Both the position numbers and the translations under genes were made by a program. 64,000 nt of DNA from contig JBCDIT010000005.1 in NCBI GenBank assembly GCA_038748775.1, positions 255,100 through 319,099 of the forward strand, read 5' to 3'. This document shows, one piece after another, positions 35,845-45,154 of this stretch (position 1 is the stretch's first letter; each line of letters opens with the position of its first letter). The stretch is from DAIQNV01 sp038748775 (GTDB taxonomy: Bacteria > Planctomycetota > Phycisphaerae > Phycisphaerales > UBA1924). Below the pieces are notes generated by a model that was given only the letters and a program-made list of their open reading frames with translations, was not told where the DNA came from and searched no databases.

Positions 35845-36675
35845 TCACCCAGTGAGGGAGTGATCGAGAATCCAGCCCTCGGTCGCCGCGGACGGGTGGC
35901 GGACAACCAGCGAAGGGGGGCTTGAGACCATGGCATCGCGAACCGCGGTCACCTGCCTGGCGTCTTTGATGTCGTGTTCGACGTGATCGCACGGCGTGAG
36001 ACTCGGCCAGATCTCGGCGAAGACGGCGGAAGTCGGCTGATCGGGGCTTTCGAAGGGCCATAGGCGAGCGTTCTCACCAACCGCTTTGATGAGGCGGTGT
36101 ATCGCCGGTAAGCCCAGCAACGCTTGGCTTCCGACGGATCCGGTCGTGAACAACTTCCAAGGTGACTGAATCGTGGAGTTCCCGGTTTCGCGGACGTGTT
36201 GCTCGACGGCGCGGAACTCGGGGACACCGGTGGTTCGCTTCGTGGGCTGAAGATCGGGAGTCGCGGCACGTGTCGGGCAGCCCCAGAAAGGTCCGGCAGC
36301 TTCCCCGGTGTGATCCGAGATGCGTTGGTTGAGCAGCGCGGCCACTTCGAAGCGGTTGTTCTCGTTGTTCTCGTCGTCGTGGATGAGCCGCGCGAGTTCT
36401 TGGAGAAGGGCTCGGCCCGTTGGGAGCAGCGGCGTGCCCTGCGGTCCGAGCGGGTACCCGAACGGGAAATCGAAACCGACGATCGCGGGCCCGCCTTGAC
36501 TCTGAAGGAGTTCACGGATGCGGTGTTCGCAGGCGGATCGCGTTCGGAAGTACTCCGGCGGCGGGCGGTGGTCGTTGGTGCCCCAGGCGATCCAGCAGGC
36601 GTCGGGGCTCGGGGCTTTCGGGCTGGGCGTCGAGCGGGCCGACCAGTCGACGGCGATGACCAGATCCGGCTTCAT
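35845..36675 (-). CDS. DUF429-like protein (RNase H-like fold)
   Basis: This 276-residue protein begins MKPDLVIAVDWSARSTPSP and contains PAIVGFDFPFGYPLG, which resembles the acidic beta-strand motifs (DWS, DFPFG) of the DUF429 family, a predicted RNase H-like nuclease fold. Further acidic and polar residues in IEIWPSL-like and HDIKDARQVTAV segments fit. No signal peptide is seen. ATG at 36675 overlaps the upstream small membrane gene stop (ATGA). The function in this family is unproven. Confidence 0.72.
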   Translation of the reverse strand: MKPDLVIAVDWSARSTPSPKAPSPDACWIAWGTNDHRPPPEYFRTRSACEHRIRELLQSQGGPAIVGFDFPFGYPLGPQGTPLLPTGRALLQELARLIHDDENNENNRFEVAALLNQRISDHTGEAAGPFWGCPTRAATPDLQPTKRTTGVPEFRAVEQHVRETGNSTIQSPWKLFTTGSVGSQALLGLPAIHRLIKAVGENARLWPFESPDQPTSAVFAEIWPSLTPCDHVEHDIKDARQVTAVRDAMVSSPPSLVVRHPSAATEGWILDHSLTG

Positions 36676-37034
36676 TCCTGGTCGGGTGAACCCGGCGGAA
36701 GCGACCGTTCGCGGCGGACCGCGGAGACGTCGATCGGGCCGTCCGGATCGGGTTGTTCTTCGGGGGCGTCCCCTACATGTGTGAGAACGGCGCCGATGGC
36801 GATCGTCGCGAAACACATAATGGGCACGATCGGGGGAAGACGGAGACCCATGCTCGGCAACACGACAAAGAACGCGATCGCGGTCACAAGAATCAGCGCG
36901 AACGCGACGAAGATCCTGCGTGCGAGTTTCTTGCCCAGTTCGTCGTAGTCGTTTTCCTCGCGACGGGCGCGCACGCGCTTCCGGGCCTGCTCGAGGAGTT
37001 CGTCAGGGGCGTCATCAAAGGGGCGATCAGACAC
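36672..37034 (-). CDS. Small membrane protein with two transmembrane helices
   Basis: This 120-residue protein has a charged N-terminus (about residues 1-38, RKRVRARREENDYDELGKKLARR). Two adjacent hydrophobic helices follow (IFVAFALILVTAIAFFVVLP and IVPIMCFATIAIGAVLTHV), then an acidic tail. I do not recognise a family. It is translationally coupled to the DUF429-like gene by a 4-base overlap, so the two probably share an operon. Confidence 0.7.
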   Translation of the reverse strand: MSDRPFDDAPDELLEQARKRVRARREENDYDELGKKLARRIFVAFALILVTAIAFFVVLPSMGLRLPPIVPIMCFATIAIGAVLTHVGDAPEEQPDPDGPIDVSAVRRERSLPPGSPDQE

Positions 37035-37129
37035 GACTGAAGGTTAGCCAGCTGGACCGGCGTCGCCCTTCGGCAAGTGCTCCAGCGTGCTTTCTGTCAC
37101 GCGGCGACGAAACACGCCGGTGCAAGGAG

Positions 37130-38467
37130 TCAGACCAGGAGCGTCGCCGGGTTCTCCAACAGTTCCTTGACGGTGGACAGGTACTGGGCCGCCATTGCCC
37201 CATCGATGATGCGGTGGTCGGACGACATGGTCATCGCCATCTCTTCGCCGATCTCGATCTCGACTTCCCCGTCGTCGCTCTTGGCGACGAAGGGCTTCTC
37301 GACCGAGCGGCCCACGGCGAGGATCGCCGCGTTGGGCGGGTTGACGATCGCGGTGAAGTTGTCGACGCCGAACATGCCCAGGTTGGAGATGGTGAAGGTG
37401 CTGTCGGACATCTCCTCGATGCTCAGGCCCTTGTCGCGTGCCTTCTTGGCGAGACGCTTGGTCTCGGCCGAGATGTCACGCAAACCGCGGCGGTCAGCGT
37501 CGCGGATGGTCGCGACGACGAGCCCGCCGCCGCGTTCCTGCGGCAGGGCGACGGCGACGCCGATGTTGACCTGGCCGTGGAGCTTGATGGCGGGGCCGTT
37601 TGGTTCCCAGCTTGAGTTTGTGAAGGGATGCTGGTGCATCGCGAGGGCGCACGCTCGGACGATGAAGTCGTTCACCGAGAGCTTGACGCCTTGGGGCACG
37701 AGCTGCTCGTTGAGCTGCGCACGGAGTGAACTGAGCTTGTCGAGACGGGCCGAGACGGTAACGACGTAGTGCGGGATGGTCTGCTTGGACTCGACGAGGC
37801 GCTTCGCGATCGTTGTGCGCATGTTCGAAAGCGGGACGAGCTTGTCTTCGAGAGCGGCGCCGACCGCGGGGAGCGGCGCCGGAACCGGTGCAGCCGGAGC
37901 CGCCGTGGCGGGCGCGGGAGCGGGCGTGGCGCCCCCGCCGGCGATGACCGCTTCGACGTCCTTGCGGACGATGCGGCCCGACGGGCCCGACCCGTTGATC
38001 GAGGCGAGGTCGATGTTATTTTCCTGGGCCACCTTCCGGGCGAGGGGGCTCGCGAAGACGCGGCCGCCGGTGCCGTTGGCCGCGGCGGCGCCGTTCGAGG
38101 CGGGGGCCTCGGGAGCGGGCGGTGGGGCGGTCGCGGTCGCTGTTGCCGACGTAGTGTCCGAGCCTCCGGCGGCCTTCGCGGCGGGAGCGGCGCTCCCAAC
38201 AGCCTTGGCGGCCTCAGCGACATCCTCGCCGTCCTCCGCGATCACGAGGATCATGGTGCCGACGTCGACGGTCTCGCCCTCGCCCACGGCGAGTTTCGCG
38301 ACGGTCCCATCGTCGAACGACTGGAGTTCCATGGTCGCCTTGTCGGTTTCGATGTCCGCAACGACGTCGCCCGAGCTGACCTTGTCGCCCTCTTTGACGT
38401 GCCAGGAAACGACGGTGCCTTGCTCCATTGTGTCTGAAAGGCGGGGCATGGTCACTTCGACGGGCAT
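37130..38467 (-). CDS. pdhC: Pyruvate dehydrogenase E2 (dihydrolipoamide acetyltransferase)
   Basis: This 445-residue protein carries acetyl groups from E1 to CoA. The N-terminal lipoyl domain has the lipoyl-lysine at K43 (IETDKATMELQSF). An Ala/Pro-rich linker leads to the peripheral subunit-binding domain (FASPLARKVAQENNIDL, GPSGRIVRKDVEA). The catalytic domain ends with the HxxxDG motif in DHRIIDGAMAAQYL. ATG at 38467 begins MPVEVTMPRLSDTMEQG. E1-beta and E1-alpha are farther along the same strand; E3 is not seen in the window. The lipB product at 21452 would supply its lipoyl group. Confidence 0.95.
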   Translation of the reverse strand: MPVEVTMPRLSDTMEQGTVVSWHVKEGDKVSSGDVVADIETDKATMELQSFDDGTVAKLAVGEGETVDVGTMILVIAEDGEDVAEAAKAVGSAAPAAKAAGGSDTTSATATATAPPPAPEAPASNGAAAANGTGGRVFASPLARKVAQENNIDLASINGSGPSGRIVRKDVEAVIAGGGATPAPAPATAAPAAPVPAPLPAVGAALEDKLVPLSNMRTTIAKRLVESKQTIPHYVVTVSARLDKLSSLRAQLNEQLVPQGVKLSVNDFIVRACALAMHQHPFTNSSWEPNGPAIKLHGQVNIGVAVALPQERGGGLVVATIRDADRRGLRDISAETKRLAKKARDKGLSIEEMSDSTFTISNLGMFGVDNFTAIVNPPNAAILAVGRSVEKPFVAKSDDGEVEIEIGEEMAMTMSSDHRIIDGAMAAQYLSTVKELLENPATLLV

Positions 38468-38580
38468 ATCGGGTCTCCAGGAGGTGCCGGTTGTGAGGAG
38501 AAGGGTATTGCGCCTCGGGCCCTCGGGCGAGGGGGCTGGGCAACCGGCCTGAATGTGGTCCTGGGAGCGGGCGAAGCCGA

Positions 38581-39420
38581 TCAGGCCGCCGATTCGGCGG
38601 ACAGGGGAGCGAGGTGGGCCAGCAGGGCGTCGTCTTCCTGATACCGCCAGCGGATGGCCTCTTCAAGGTCCGGAGTCACCAGGGCGTTCCGAGAGGGCAG
38701 AATGCCCTGGGCATTCAGGTCCGCGGCAGGCACATCAGTGAGCGGCGGGCCGTTCCACGCGGCAAGCGCGGACTGCTCGTGTCGTTTGATCTTATCCGTT
38801 GCGACGCCCAACAGGTCGGCGAGCTTTGTGAGGTCGTCGGCCATCCGCTCGACGCGCCCAACGAAATCGAAGTCCCGGTCCAGCGTGAAGCACGTCTGAG
38901 GCTTCCAGTGGGTGTCGAGTTCATCTGACGGGACACGGAGGGTGTAGTGGACAAATTCACGGAACGTGATGCCCCGTGTGCCATCGAGCGGTGCTGCGAG
39001 CGATTCCGCAGAGGAGATTTCTTCGTACATTGCCGCGTTTTCAGGGCGGCCCGGACGTCGAACGACTTTGTCGGCGAAGCCAGACACCAGCCGGGTGACA
39101 GGATCTCGGAGGAAGACGGTGCGGTAGGACGCCTGAAGCGCCTCAAGCCTCGCCTCACGTGAGAGGTTGCTCAGGGAATATTGCTCGGCAGCGACAGGGT
39201 GGACCTCGCTCGGGTGGGCGAGCGTTTCCAGGGGGAACCGCGACGCCGCCAACATGAACCTCTTGAGCGTTTTGCACCCATTCTTCGGGATGGCGCAAAA
39301 AACGGTGTTGATGGGCTGCGCGAAGTTGTAGAACCACGTGGGAGACCATGACTGGGCCTTCCACTGCAGCTCGCCCGGGAGGGACTCGGTGATTCGATTC
39401 TTGGGTAGGGGAGCGATCAC
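38581..39420 (-). CDS. Sulfotransferase family 2-like protein
   Basis: This 279-residue protein has two sulfotransferase signatures: VFCAIPKNGCKTLKRFML (5'-phosphosulfate loop) and VFLRDPVTRLVSGFADKVV (3'-phosphate region). These match the family-2 carbohydrate sulfotransferase type (HNK-1/chondroitin-like) better than the short enzyme at 12834. It lacks a signal peptide. The gene sits between E2 and a DUF418 gene, with no clear link to pyruvate metabolism. A likely acceptor would be a surface carbohydrate, but that is a guess. Confidence 0.78.
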   Translation of the reverse strand: MIAPLPKNRITESLPGELQWKAQSWSPTWFYNFAQPINTVFCAIPKNGCKTLKRFMLAASRFPLETLAHPSEVHPVAAEQYSLSNLSREARLEALQASYRTVFLRDPVTRLVSGFADKVVRRPGRPENAAMYEEISSAESLAAPLDGTRGITFREFVHYTLRVPSDELDTHWKPQTCFTLDRDFDFVGRVERMADDLTKLADLLGVATDKIKRHEQSALAAWNGPPLTDVPAADLNAQGILPSRNALVTPDLEEAIRWRYQEDDALLAHLAPLSAESAA

Positions 39421-39931
39421 AACCTCCTCGGACGGTGGGAGAAACCCACTTTAGGTGTAACATCGGCGGCGCTTGTCGCGTGTCTTGAGTGAATATCGAC
39501 ATCCTCGGAGAGCGTCGGTAGCGTTCGTCGATGAGACCGGTGGCCGAATCGACGTTCTTGGGGTGTTCGGTGGTCGCGTGAACGCTCTCGTCCTTGCCAG
39601 GCACTTCGGGATGCCGGTATCTAAGCTGGGCTGGCTTCGGACTCGTAGGTCTGAAGCGTTGCGTCGTACTAACCGCCTTAGTTGTCGGGGTTGGGGATGG
39701 GTCGATTCACCAGGATGGCTTCTCGCTAATGCTGAGCCGCTTTGTCAACCTCTCCAAGGTTGTAGTGGACGCGGGCGGGTGTGTGTACCGCAAACGAGTC
39801 GCTTGCCGTGATCAAATTCAACGCTTGTTTCCCCCGGTGTCTTTCGAATGCGACGCGCTGATCCAAGTCTCCAGCGAATAACGAGGTCTAGAGGAGAGCT
39901 TTGCGCACGACGAAGCTCGAAAAACCACCGG
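39421..39931. other. 511-base stretch without a convincing gene
   Basis: No frame here has a good start, length and codon use. The longest readings on the plus strand start at TTG and look noncoding. G+C is lower than in flanking genes. A weak 5-bp stem (CAACC...GGTTG near 39750) is the only local structure noted. It may hold promoter sequence for the sulfotransferase gene (starting at 39420, minus strand), decayed coding sequence or an untested RNA. Confidence 0.35.
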
Positions 39932-41164
39932 TCAACGCCGAGGTTCGCGCAGCCAGGTGAGGTATCTCCAAAGCGCTTCGAGCGGGCCCTGGTCGAAGAA
40001 CCTCAGCCATAGGTGCGAAAGGGCGATCTGGGCCGCGAGGGATGCGCAACCGACAAAGAACGTGAGGGTGCTGCCCAGGTACTCGTGTAGACCCAGCCCC
40101 CATCCGAAGTAGATGAACCCGCCCAAGACCGACGAGAGGATGTAGTTGGTCAGGCCGAGCCTTCCGAAAGGCGCGAGGATGCCCAGGGCCCTGCGCCACA
40201 GCCCGACTTTCCACGCAAGAACAACGCCGCTCGCATAGACGATCATAAACGCGGTTCGGTGGTGTGTTTCGAAGAAGACGGTGGCGACGTACCGATCGGA
40301 CTCGTTGAACTCGATCATGGGCAAGACGTGATTCTTGATGGCCCAGAACGCCAGGCTCACCGTTGCGGCGATGTAGAGGACACCTACCCACCACCTCGCG
40401 GGTCGATCGAGGAGCTTCGCCTTCGCTACGTAGACACCCGCGAGAAAGAGGCCCGGGACCAGGAGCACCCGGCCGACGTTCCAGTTCCAAACCAGGATGT
40501 CGTCGAGAACGACGAAGTTGAACCGGACGTCATCCCAGAAGCTGGGGCTCATCGTGATCTGGTGGATATCGGCCAGCCAGTTTTCCTCTTGGACACGGAA
40601 GTTGAACCCGCTCCCGGTGATCGCGGCATCGGCGAGGGACGCGACGTGAAGTGGAAGAGAGATCAACACGAGAGAAAGAGCCAGCAGCCACGCGGGCGGG
40701 AGCCGACGGACCGCCAAGAGGAAGACACCGAACACGGCATACATGTGCAAGATGTCCCCCGAGAAGAAGACCTCGTGGAACATCCCGAAGCCGAACAGCA
40801 GGGCCATGCGCCAGACGTGCCGCCACACGTAGCGTTGTCCGCGGAGGTGCCTTCGTTTGATCTGAATCCAGAAACTCATCCCAAAGAGCAGAGAAAACAG
40901 CGCGTAAGCCTTGCCCGAGATCATAAAAAAAACCGCTGACATGACTTTGGGGTCGAAGTCGCTCAGCCATTCGGGGGTGTGGTCGGGCGTCCTGAAGACG
41001 TGGAAGTGTTCGATATGGTGAATGATGATGATGCCGACGAGCGCGACGCCGCGCAAGACGTCGATCTCAAGAATGCGTGCCAACGATTGATCCGGGTCTG
41101 ATGCGTTACCTTGTATGGTGCCTTTCGGCATCGCGTCGACCCCTGCTGTATCGAAGCTTGGCAT
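39932..41164 (-). CDS. DUF418 family integral membrane protein
   Basis: This 410-residue polytopic protein has the DUF418 opening EIDVLRGVALVGIIIIHH, a middle FSLLFGMSFWIQIKRR segment, and the terminal pattern LRFFDQGPLEALWRYLTWL. About ten hydrophobic helices are visible. It is a distant paralog of the protein at 7083-8297. The start is ATG at 41164 or 41131; the latter has AGGGG nine bases upstream. The activity is unknown. Confidence 0.88.
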   Translation of the reverse strand: MPSFDTAGVDAMPKGTIQGNASDPDQSLARILEIDVLRGVALVGIIIIHHIEHFHVFRTPDHTPEWLSDFDPKVMSAVFFMISGKAYALFSLLFGMSFWIQIKRRHLRGQRYVWRHVWRMALLFGFGMFHEVFFSGDILHMYAVFGVFLLAVRRLPPAWLLALSLVLISLPLHVASLADAAITGSGFNFRVQEENWLADIHQITMSPSFWDDVRFNFVVLDDILVWNWNVGRVLLVPGLFLAGVYVAKAKLLDRPARWWVGVLYIAATVSLAFWAIKNHVLPMIEFNESDRYVATVFFETHHRTAFMIVYASGVVLAWKVGLWRRALGILAPFGRLGLTNYILSSVLGGFIYFGWGLGLHEYLGSTLTFFVGCASLAAQIALSHLWLRFFDQGPLEALWRYLTWLREPRR

Positions 41165-41204
41165 AGCCGCAGCCTATCACGGGACAACCGCATCACCTCC
41201 TCGT

Positions 41205-41221
41205 GCTCGGAGGCGCCGAGC
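41205..41221. terminator. Possible hairpin after pdhB
   Basis: GCTCGG and CCGAGC form a 6-bp stem around AGGCG, 46 bases downstream of the pdhB stop on the minus strand. No U-tract follows, so a rho-independent terminator is only weakly supported. Confidence 0.3.
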
Positions 41222-41266
41222 GGCGGTCACGGTGCCATAGAGCCTGACCGACAGGCCGGGCTTGTA

Positions 41267-42346
41267 TCACCCGTCAATCAGCCCGGTCGCCGCGTCAACA
41301 ATCCGATCCGCGTTGGGCAGGTACGCCGCTTCAAGGTTCTTTGCGTAGGGCGTGGGCACGTCTCGCGTATTGAGGCGTGCGGGCGGGGCGTCGAGATAGT
41401 CGAAGCCGTGCTCGCAGATCTGGGTGACCGTTTCGCTCGCGACGGAACCGAAGGGCCAGCATTGATCGACGACGAGGACCCGGTTGGTCTTCCTGATCGA
41501 TTCGACGATCGCGTCGATATCGAGCGGGCGGATGGTCCGCATGTCGAGCACGTCGCACTCGATCCCGTCGGCGGCGAGGCGTCCGGCGGCTTCCATGCAG
41601 AAGTGAACCGGGCGGCCCCAACTGACCAGCGTGAGGTCGGAGCCTTCACGAGCGCGGTGAGCGCGGCCGAACGGGATGTAGTACTGCTCCTCGGGGACGT
41701 GCGCTTTGTCACCGAGCATGCGCTCGGACTCGAGGAAGAAGACGGGATCTGGATCGCGGATCGCGGTCGCGAGCAGGCCCTTGGCGTCGTAGGGGTTCGA
41801 CGGGATGGCCATCTTCATGCCCGGGACATTGGAGTACTGGCCCTCGACACACCAAGAGTGCGTCGAGCCGAGCTGGCCGCCAGCGCCGTCGTTGCCTCGG
41901 AAGACGATCGGGCAGCCCCATTGCCCGCCCGACATGTAGAGCATCTTGGGGGCGTTGTTGAGGATCTGGTCCGCCGCGACGAAGCTGAACGACCAACTCA
42001 TGAACTCAACGATGGGGATGAGGCCTTGCATCGCGGCGGCGATGGCGGCGCCGGCGAACCCGTTCTCGGAGATCGGCGTGTCGATGATGCGCTTGGGCCC
42101 GAACTCGTCGAGCATACCCTGGCTGATCTTGTACGCGCCGTTGTACTCGGCGACTTCTTCGCCGAGAAGGAAGACCCGCTTGTCGCGGCGCATCTCGTGC
42201 GACATCGCCTCGCGAAGGGCTTCGCGGAACTGGATGACGCGGTCGCCCTCGCGGCTGGGCAGCTCGTGGTCGGCGAGGAACTCGGGCAGTTCCCACTCGC
42301 CAACGGCGGGGTGGACGGTCGAATCGATTGGGGCGAGGGTCGTCAT
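41267..42346 (-). CDS. pdhB: Pyruvate dehydrogenase E1 beta subunit
   Basis: This 359-residue protein forms the E1 heterotetramer with the alpha subunit and decarboxylates pyruvate with thiamine diphosphate. Family motifs are VFLLGEEVAEYNGAYKISQGML, RIIDTPISENGFAGAAIAAAM, IVFRGNDGAGGQLGSTHS and DLRTIRPLD-like LDMRTIRPLDIDAI near the end. An N-terminal extension of about 35 residues precedes the core. It lies on the same strand as E1-alpha but is separated from it by a plus-strand fusion gene. Confidence 0.95.
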   Translation of the reverse strand: MTTLAPIDSTVHPAVGEWELPEFLADHELPSREGDRVIQFREALREAMSHEMRRDKRVFLLGEEVAEYNGAYKISQGMLDEFGPKRIIDTPISENGFAGAAIAAAMQGLIPIVEFMSWSFSFVAADQILNNAPKMLYMSGGQWGCPIVFRGNDGAGGQLGSTHSWCVEGQYSNVPGMKMAIPSNPYDAKGLLATAIRDPDPVFFLESERMLGDKAHVPEEQYYIPFGRAHRAREGSDLTLVSWGRPVHFCMEAAGRLAADGIECDVLDMRTIRPLDIDAIVESIRKTNRVLVVDQCWPFGSVASETVTQICEHGFDYLDAPPARLNTRDVPTPYAKNLEAAYLPNADRIVDAATGLIDG

Positions 42347-42539
42347 GGAGAAGCTCCGTCCTGGCAGGCCCTCCGTTGGGTCCTGCTACGCATTGTTCGC
42401 ACGACGATAGCGCCGTTCGATCTCCAGGCGGCCAAGATATGTGCGCGGCGGTTGTTCCGGGCTTGCATCGCCCTCGACCGAGCCTCACAACACCCCAAAT
42501 TCTGCCCGTCGATCGACGGAGGGGTCGATATCACCCTCC

Positions 42540-43814
42540 ATGAGATGCATCATCGGACGGGATCAGCGTGAACTCATCGAACGCCGAATGTTCCCTGGGT
42601 GCCGCGTTCTGGAGTGGGGATCGGGTGGGTCGACGCTTTGGCTTGCCGACCGGCTTCCGATCGGGTCCGAACTGGTCAGCGTCGACCACCACCCGGCGTG
42701 GCACGAGAAGGTCGTGTCGGCGATTGGCGACCGCGACAACGTGAGCTTGATGCTCGCTGAAGCGAGCGGGCCCCTCGGCCAGAACGCCACAATTGATGAA
42801 GAGGATCCGACGCATCTTGAGCGATACATCTCTGCAGTCGACGGGCAGTCGTTCGATGTCATCCTCGTCGACGGCGTGGCTCGCGGGCACTGTATGGAGC
42901 GAGCGCAGGGCCTGTTGAGCGATGTTGGCACAGTTTTCTTGCACGATGCGCAACGCGATTGGTACGACTGGGCCAAGAAGCTGTTCGTCGAGCACGGCAC
43001 GCTCGGATCGTGCGCCGACTATCCGGGCCCTTTGCTGTGGTGGGGCGGGAAGGGGCTGGAGCGTTCGAGGGCGAGCGCCGCTGCGGTGCCCCTGATCGTT
43101 TCGTTCTACACCAAGGGAACGCCCTACGAGCAGGAGGTCGACGGGCTCCGCCAGAGCTGCAAGCGGCTTGGACTCGAGTACCACCTTGGGGCGCTCGAGA
43201 GCACCGGGTCGTGGGAGCGGAACTGCGCGATGAAGCCGGCGTTCATCCGAGACGCGGCGAACAAGTTCGATCGGCCTGTGCTCTGGCTCGACGCCGACGC
43301 CGTGGTGAACCGTCCGCCGGTTTTGGTCGCGGGGGCGGAGATGGACTTCGCGGTGCAGAAAACGCTTGGCTGGGTCTTCAACAGCGCGACGGTGTACCTC
43401 AACCGCACGCCGCTGGCGAGGCTTCTCCTGGACACCTGGGTCGGCTTGTGCGAGGCGCAACCGGACGTGTGGGATCAGATCCACCTCGATACGGCCTGGG
43501 AGATGGTGACGGCGCGGCACGCGCTCCGCACGCAGTGGCTGCCACAGACGTATACGAAGATCTTCGACATGGACGCGGAGAGACGGCTGGACGGCGCGGA
43601 GCCGGTGATCGAGCAGTTCCAGGCGTCTCGTCGATTTAAGGGTGAGGTGAGCACGCGTGTCGAGAACAAGCCTCAGCAGCATGCCCCGCAGGACCTGATA
43701 GACGCGAGGTCGGCGTGCCGCGTGCGTCGGTGTTGGTATGACGAACGGTACACGCTGAAGGCCCAAGACCCGGCGGCTGCTGCGTGGAAAGCGCCGGAGC
43801 CGGCGGGCGTGTAA
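42540..43814 (+). CDS. Fusion of a methyltransferase-like domain and a nucleotide-diphospho-sugar glycosyltransferase-like domain
   Basis: This 424-residue protein has two regions. Residues about 1-175 look like a Rossmann SAM-binding domain: CRVLEWGSGGSTLWLADRL (21-39), ELVSVDHHPAWHEKV and FDVILVDGVARG. Residues about 183-424 look like a GT-A glycosyltransferase: PLIVSFYTKGTPYEQEVDGL, ERNCAMKPAFIRDA and LWLDADAVVNRPP with a DxD metal motif at 251-253. Start ATG at 42540 has no strong ribosome-binding site, so an upstream in-frame start cannot be excluded. It is convergent with pdhA. A role in modifying a surface glycan is likely but unproven. Confidence 0.78.
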   Translation: MRCIIGRDQRELIERRMFPGCRVLEWGSGGSTLWLADRLPIGSELVSVDHHPAWHEKVVSAIGDRDNVSLMLAEASGPLGQNATIDEEDPTHLERYISAVDGQSFDVILVDGVARGHCMERAQGLLSDVGTVFLHDAQRDWYDWAKKLFVEHGTLGSCADYPGPLLWWGGKGLERSRASAAAVPLIVSFYTKGTPYEQEVDGLRQSCKRLGLEYHLGALESTGSWERNCAMKPAFIRDAANKFDRPVLWLDADAVVNRPPVLVAGAEMDFAVQKTLGWVFNSATVYLNRTPLARLLLDTWVGLCEAQPDVWDQIHLDTAWEMVTARHALRTQWLPQTYTKIFDMDAERRLDGAEPVIEQFQASRRFKGEVSTRVENKPQQHAPQDLIDARSACRVRRCWYDERYTLKAQDPAAAAWKAPEPAGV

Positions 43815-43922
43815 CCGTAGATCCAGGCGTCGCTGACCTCTTCCAGGGCAGCGTTGCCTCGGCGCTCACGCACGCCGATCTGCGGACGGGTCGGCGCCGT
43901 CGTTTCAATCGCTCAGGTCGTT

Positions 43923-45050
43923 CTAGAGCAGCGGGTTCCTACCGCCGTGGTGGTAGGTCTCGTTGGGGCTCAGCCTCGGCATCGGCAGCGCGTAGACGTC
44001 GCTCGCCATCTCGCCTTCAACGCTCGGGACGGTGGCGTTCTCGGCGAAGTCGAGGGCTTGCTTGCAGACGTCCTTGAGCTCTTTCTGCAACGACTTCCAC
44101 GCGTCCTCGGTGAGGCAGCCGCGGCCGCCGTCGTCCTTGGGCGTCATGAGGAGGTGGGCGAGCTTGGCGATCGAGTCGCGTTCTTTGAACTCGTCGACCT
44201 CGTCCTTGGTGCGGTACTTCTGCGGGTCGGACATCGAGTGCCCCTGATAGCGGTAGGTCTTGAGATCAACGAAGCCCGGGCGTTGCAGGTCGCGGCACTC
44301 GTCGACGAGCGGCTTCATGTTGTCGTAGACGTTGAGGACGTCGAGCCCGTCGAACTCGATCGCCTTGATCGCGTAGCCCTTGGCCCGGTCGACGAGGTTC
44401 TCGTGGTTGGCGGTGTGGCGCTCGAAGGCGGTGCCCATCGAGTAGCCGTTGTTCTCGACGATGTAGATGACCGGGAGGCCCCAAAGGCTCGCGAGGTTCT
44501 GGGCTTCGTGGAACGCGCCTTGGTCGACGGCGCCGTCGCCCAGGTAACACAGGGTCACACGTTTCTCGCCGGTGCCCAAGACTTCCCATTTGTACCGCTC
44601 GGCGAACGCGAGGCCGGCGCCGAGGGGCGTCTGAGCGCCGACGATCCCGTGACCGCCGAAGAGGTTGTTGGGACGGTCGAACATGTGCATCGAGCCGCCC
44701 TTGCCCTTGGCGCAGCCTTCGAGCTTGCCGAACATCTCGGCCATGCACGCGTTGGGGTGCATGCCTCGCGCCAGGGCATGGCCGTGATCGCGATAGGCGG
44801 TGATCACCGGGTCAGCGTGCTCGACCGATCCGATGGTGCCGACGGCACAGGCTTCCTGACCGGAGTAGATGTGGCAGAAGCCGCCGATCTTGGCCTGCTG
44901 GTAGGCCTGCATCGTGCGGCTCTCGAACTCACGGATGAGCTGCATATCGCGCAGCCACTTGAGCAAGGTCTCGTTGCTGAGCCCGTCGCTCGGGCGCTCG
45001 CCTCCCTCACGGTCGTCGGTGCTGGGGGCGTTCGTCGTGGCCTGCGTCAT
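43923..45050 (-). CDS. pdhA: Pyruvate dehydrogenase E1 alpha subunit
   Basis: This 375-residue protein holds the thiamine-diphosphate site with E1-beta. Motifs include MQLIREFESRTMQAYQQAKIGGF, GQEACAVGTIG, TAYRDHGHALARG, KGGSMHMF and the ThDP motif GDGAVDQGAFHEAQNLASLW through ENNGYSMGT. The substrate loop HSMSDPQKYR follows. The start ATG at 45050 is supported by GGAG upstream. The three PDH genes share one strand but are not contiguous. Confidence 0.95.
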   Translation of the reverse strand: MTQATTNAPSTDDREGGERPSDGLSNETLLKWLRDMQLIREFESRTMQAYQQAKIGGFCHIYSGQEACAVGTIGSVEHADPVITAYRDHGHALARGMHPNACMAEMFGKLEGCAKGKGGSMHMFDRPNNLFGGHGIVGAQTPLGAGLAFAERYKWEVLGTGEKRVTLCYLGDGAVDQGAFHEAQNLASLWGLPVIYIVENNGYSMGTAFERHTANHENLVDRAKGYAIKAIEFDGLDVLNVYDNMKPLVDECRDLQRPGFVDLKTYRYQGHSMSDPQKYRTKDEVDEFKERDSIAKLAHLLMTPKDDGGRGCLTEDAWKSLQKELKDVCKQALDFAENATVPSVEGEMASDVYALPMPRLSPNETYHHGGRNPLL

Positions 45051-45154
45051 CCGGATCTCCTGCTCATCGGGGTGGGCCCTACGCGCAGAACCACACCCGA
45101 ACACGTGTGAACAGTTTAGGCGCTCCTCCCCTGGTCATCACAGCTTGAGAAAGA

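Noticed and set aside
39473..39811. Possible small gene (112 codons, TTG start)
   Set aside because: No ribosome-binding site, no family, weak start and a competing frame in the same region. Kept only as unexplained sequence.
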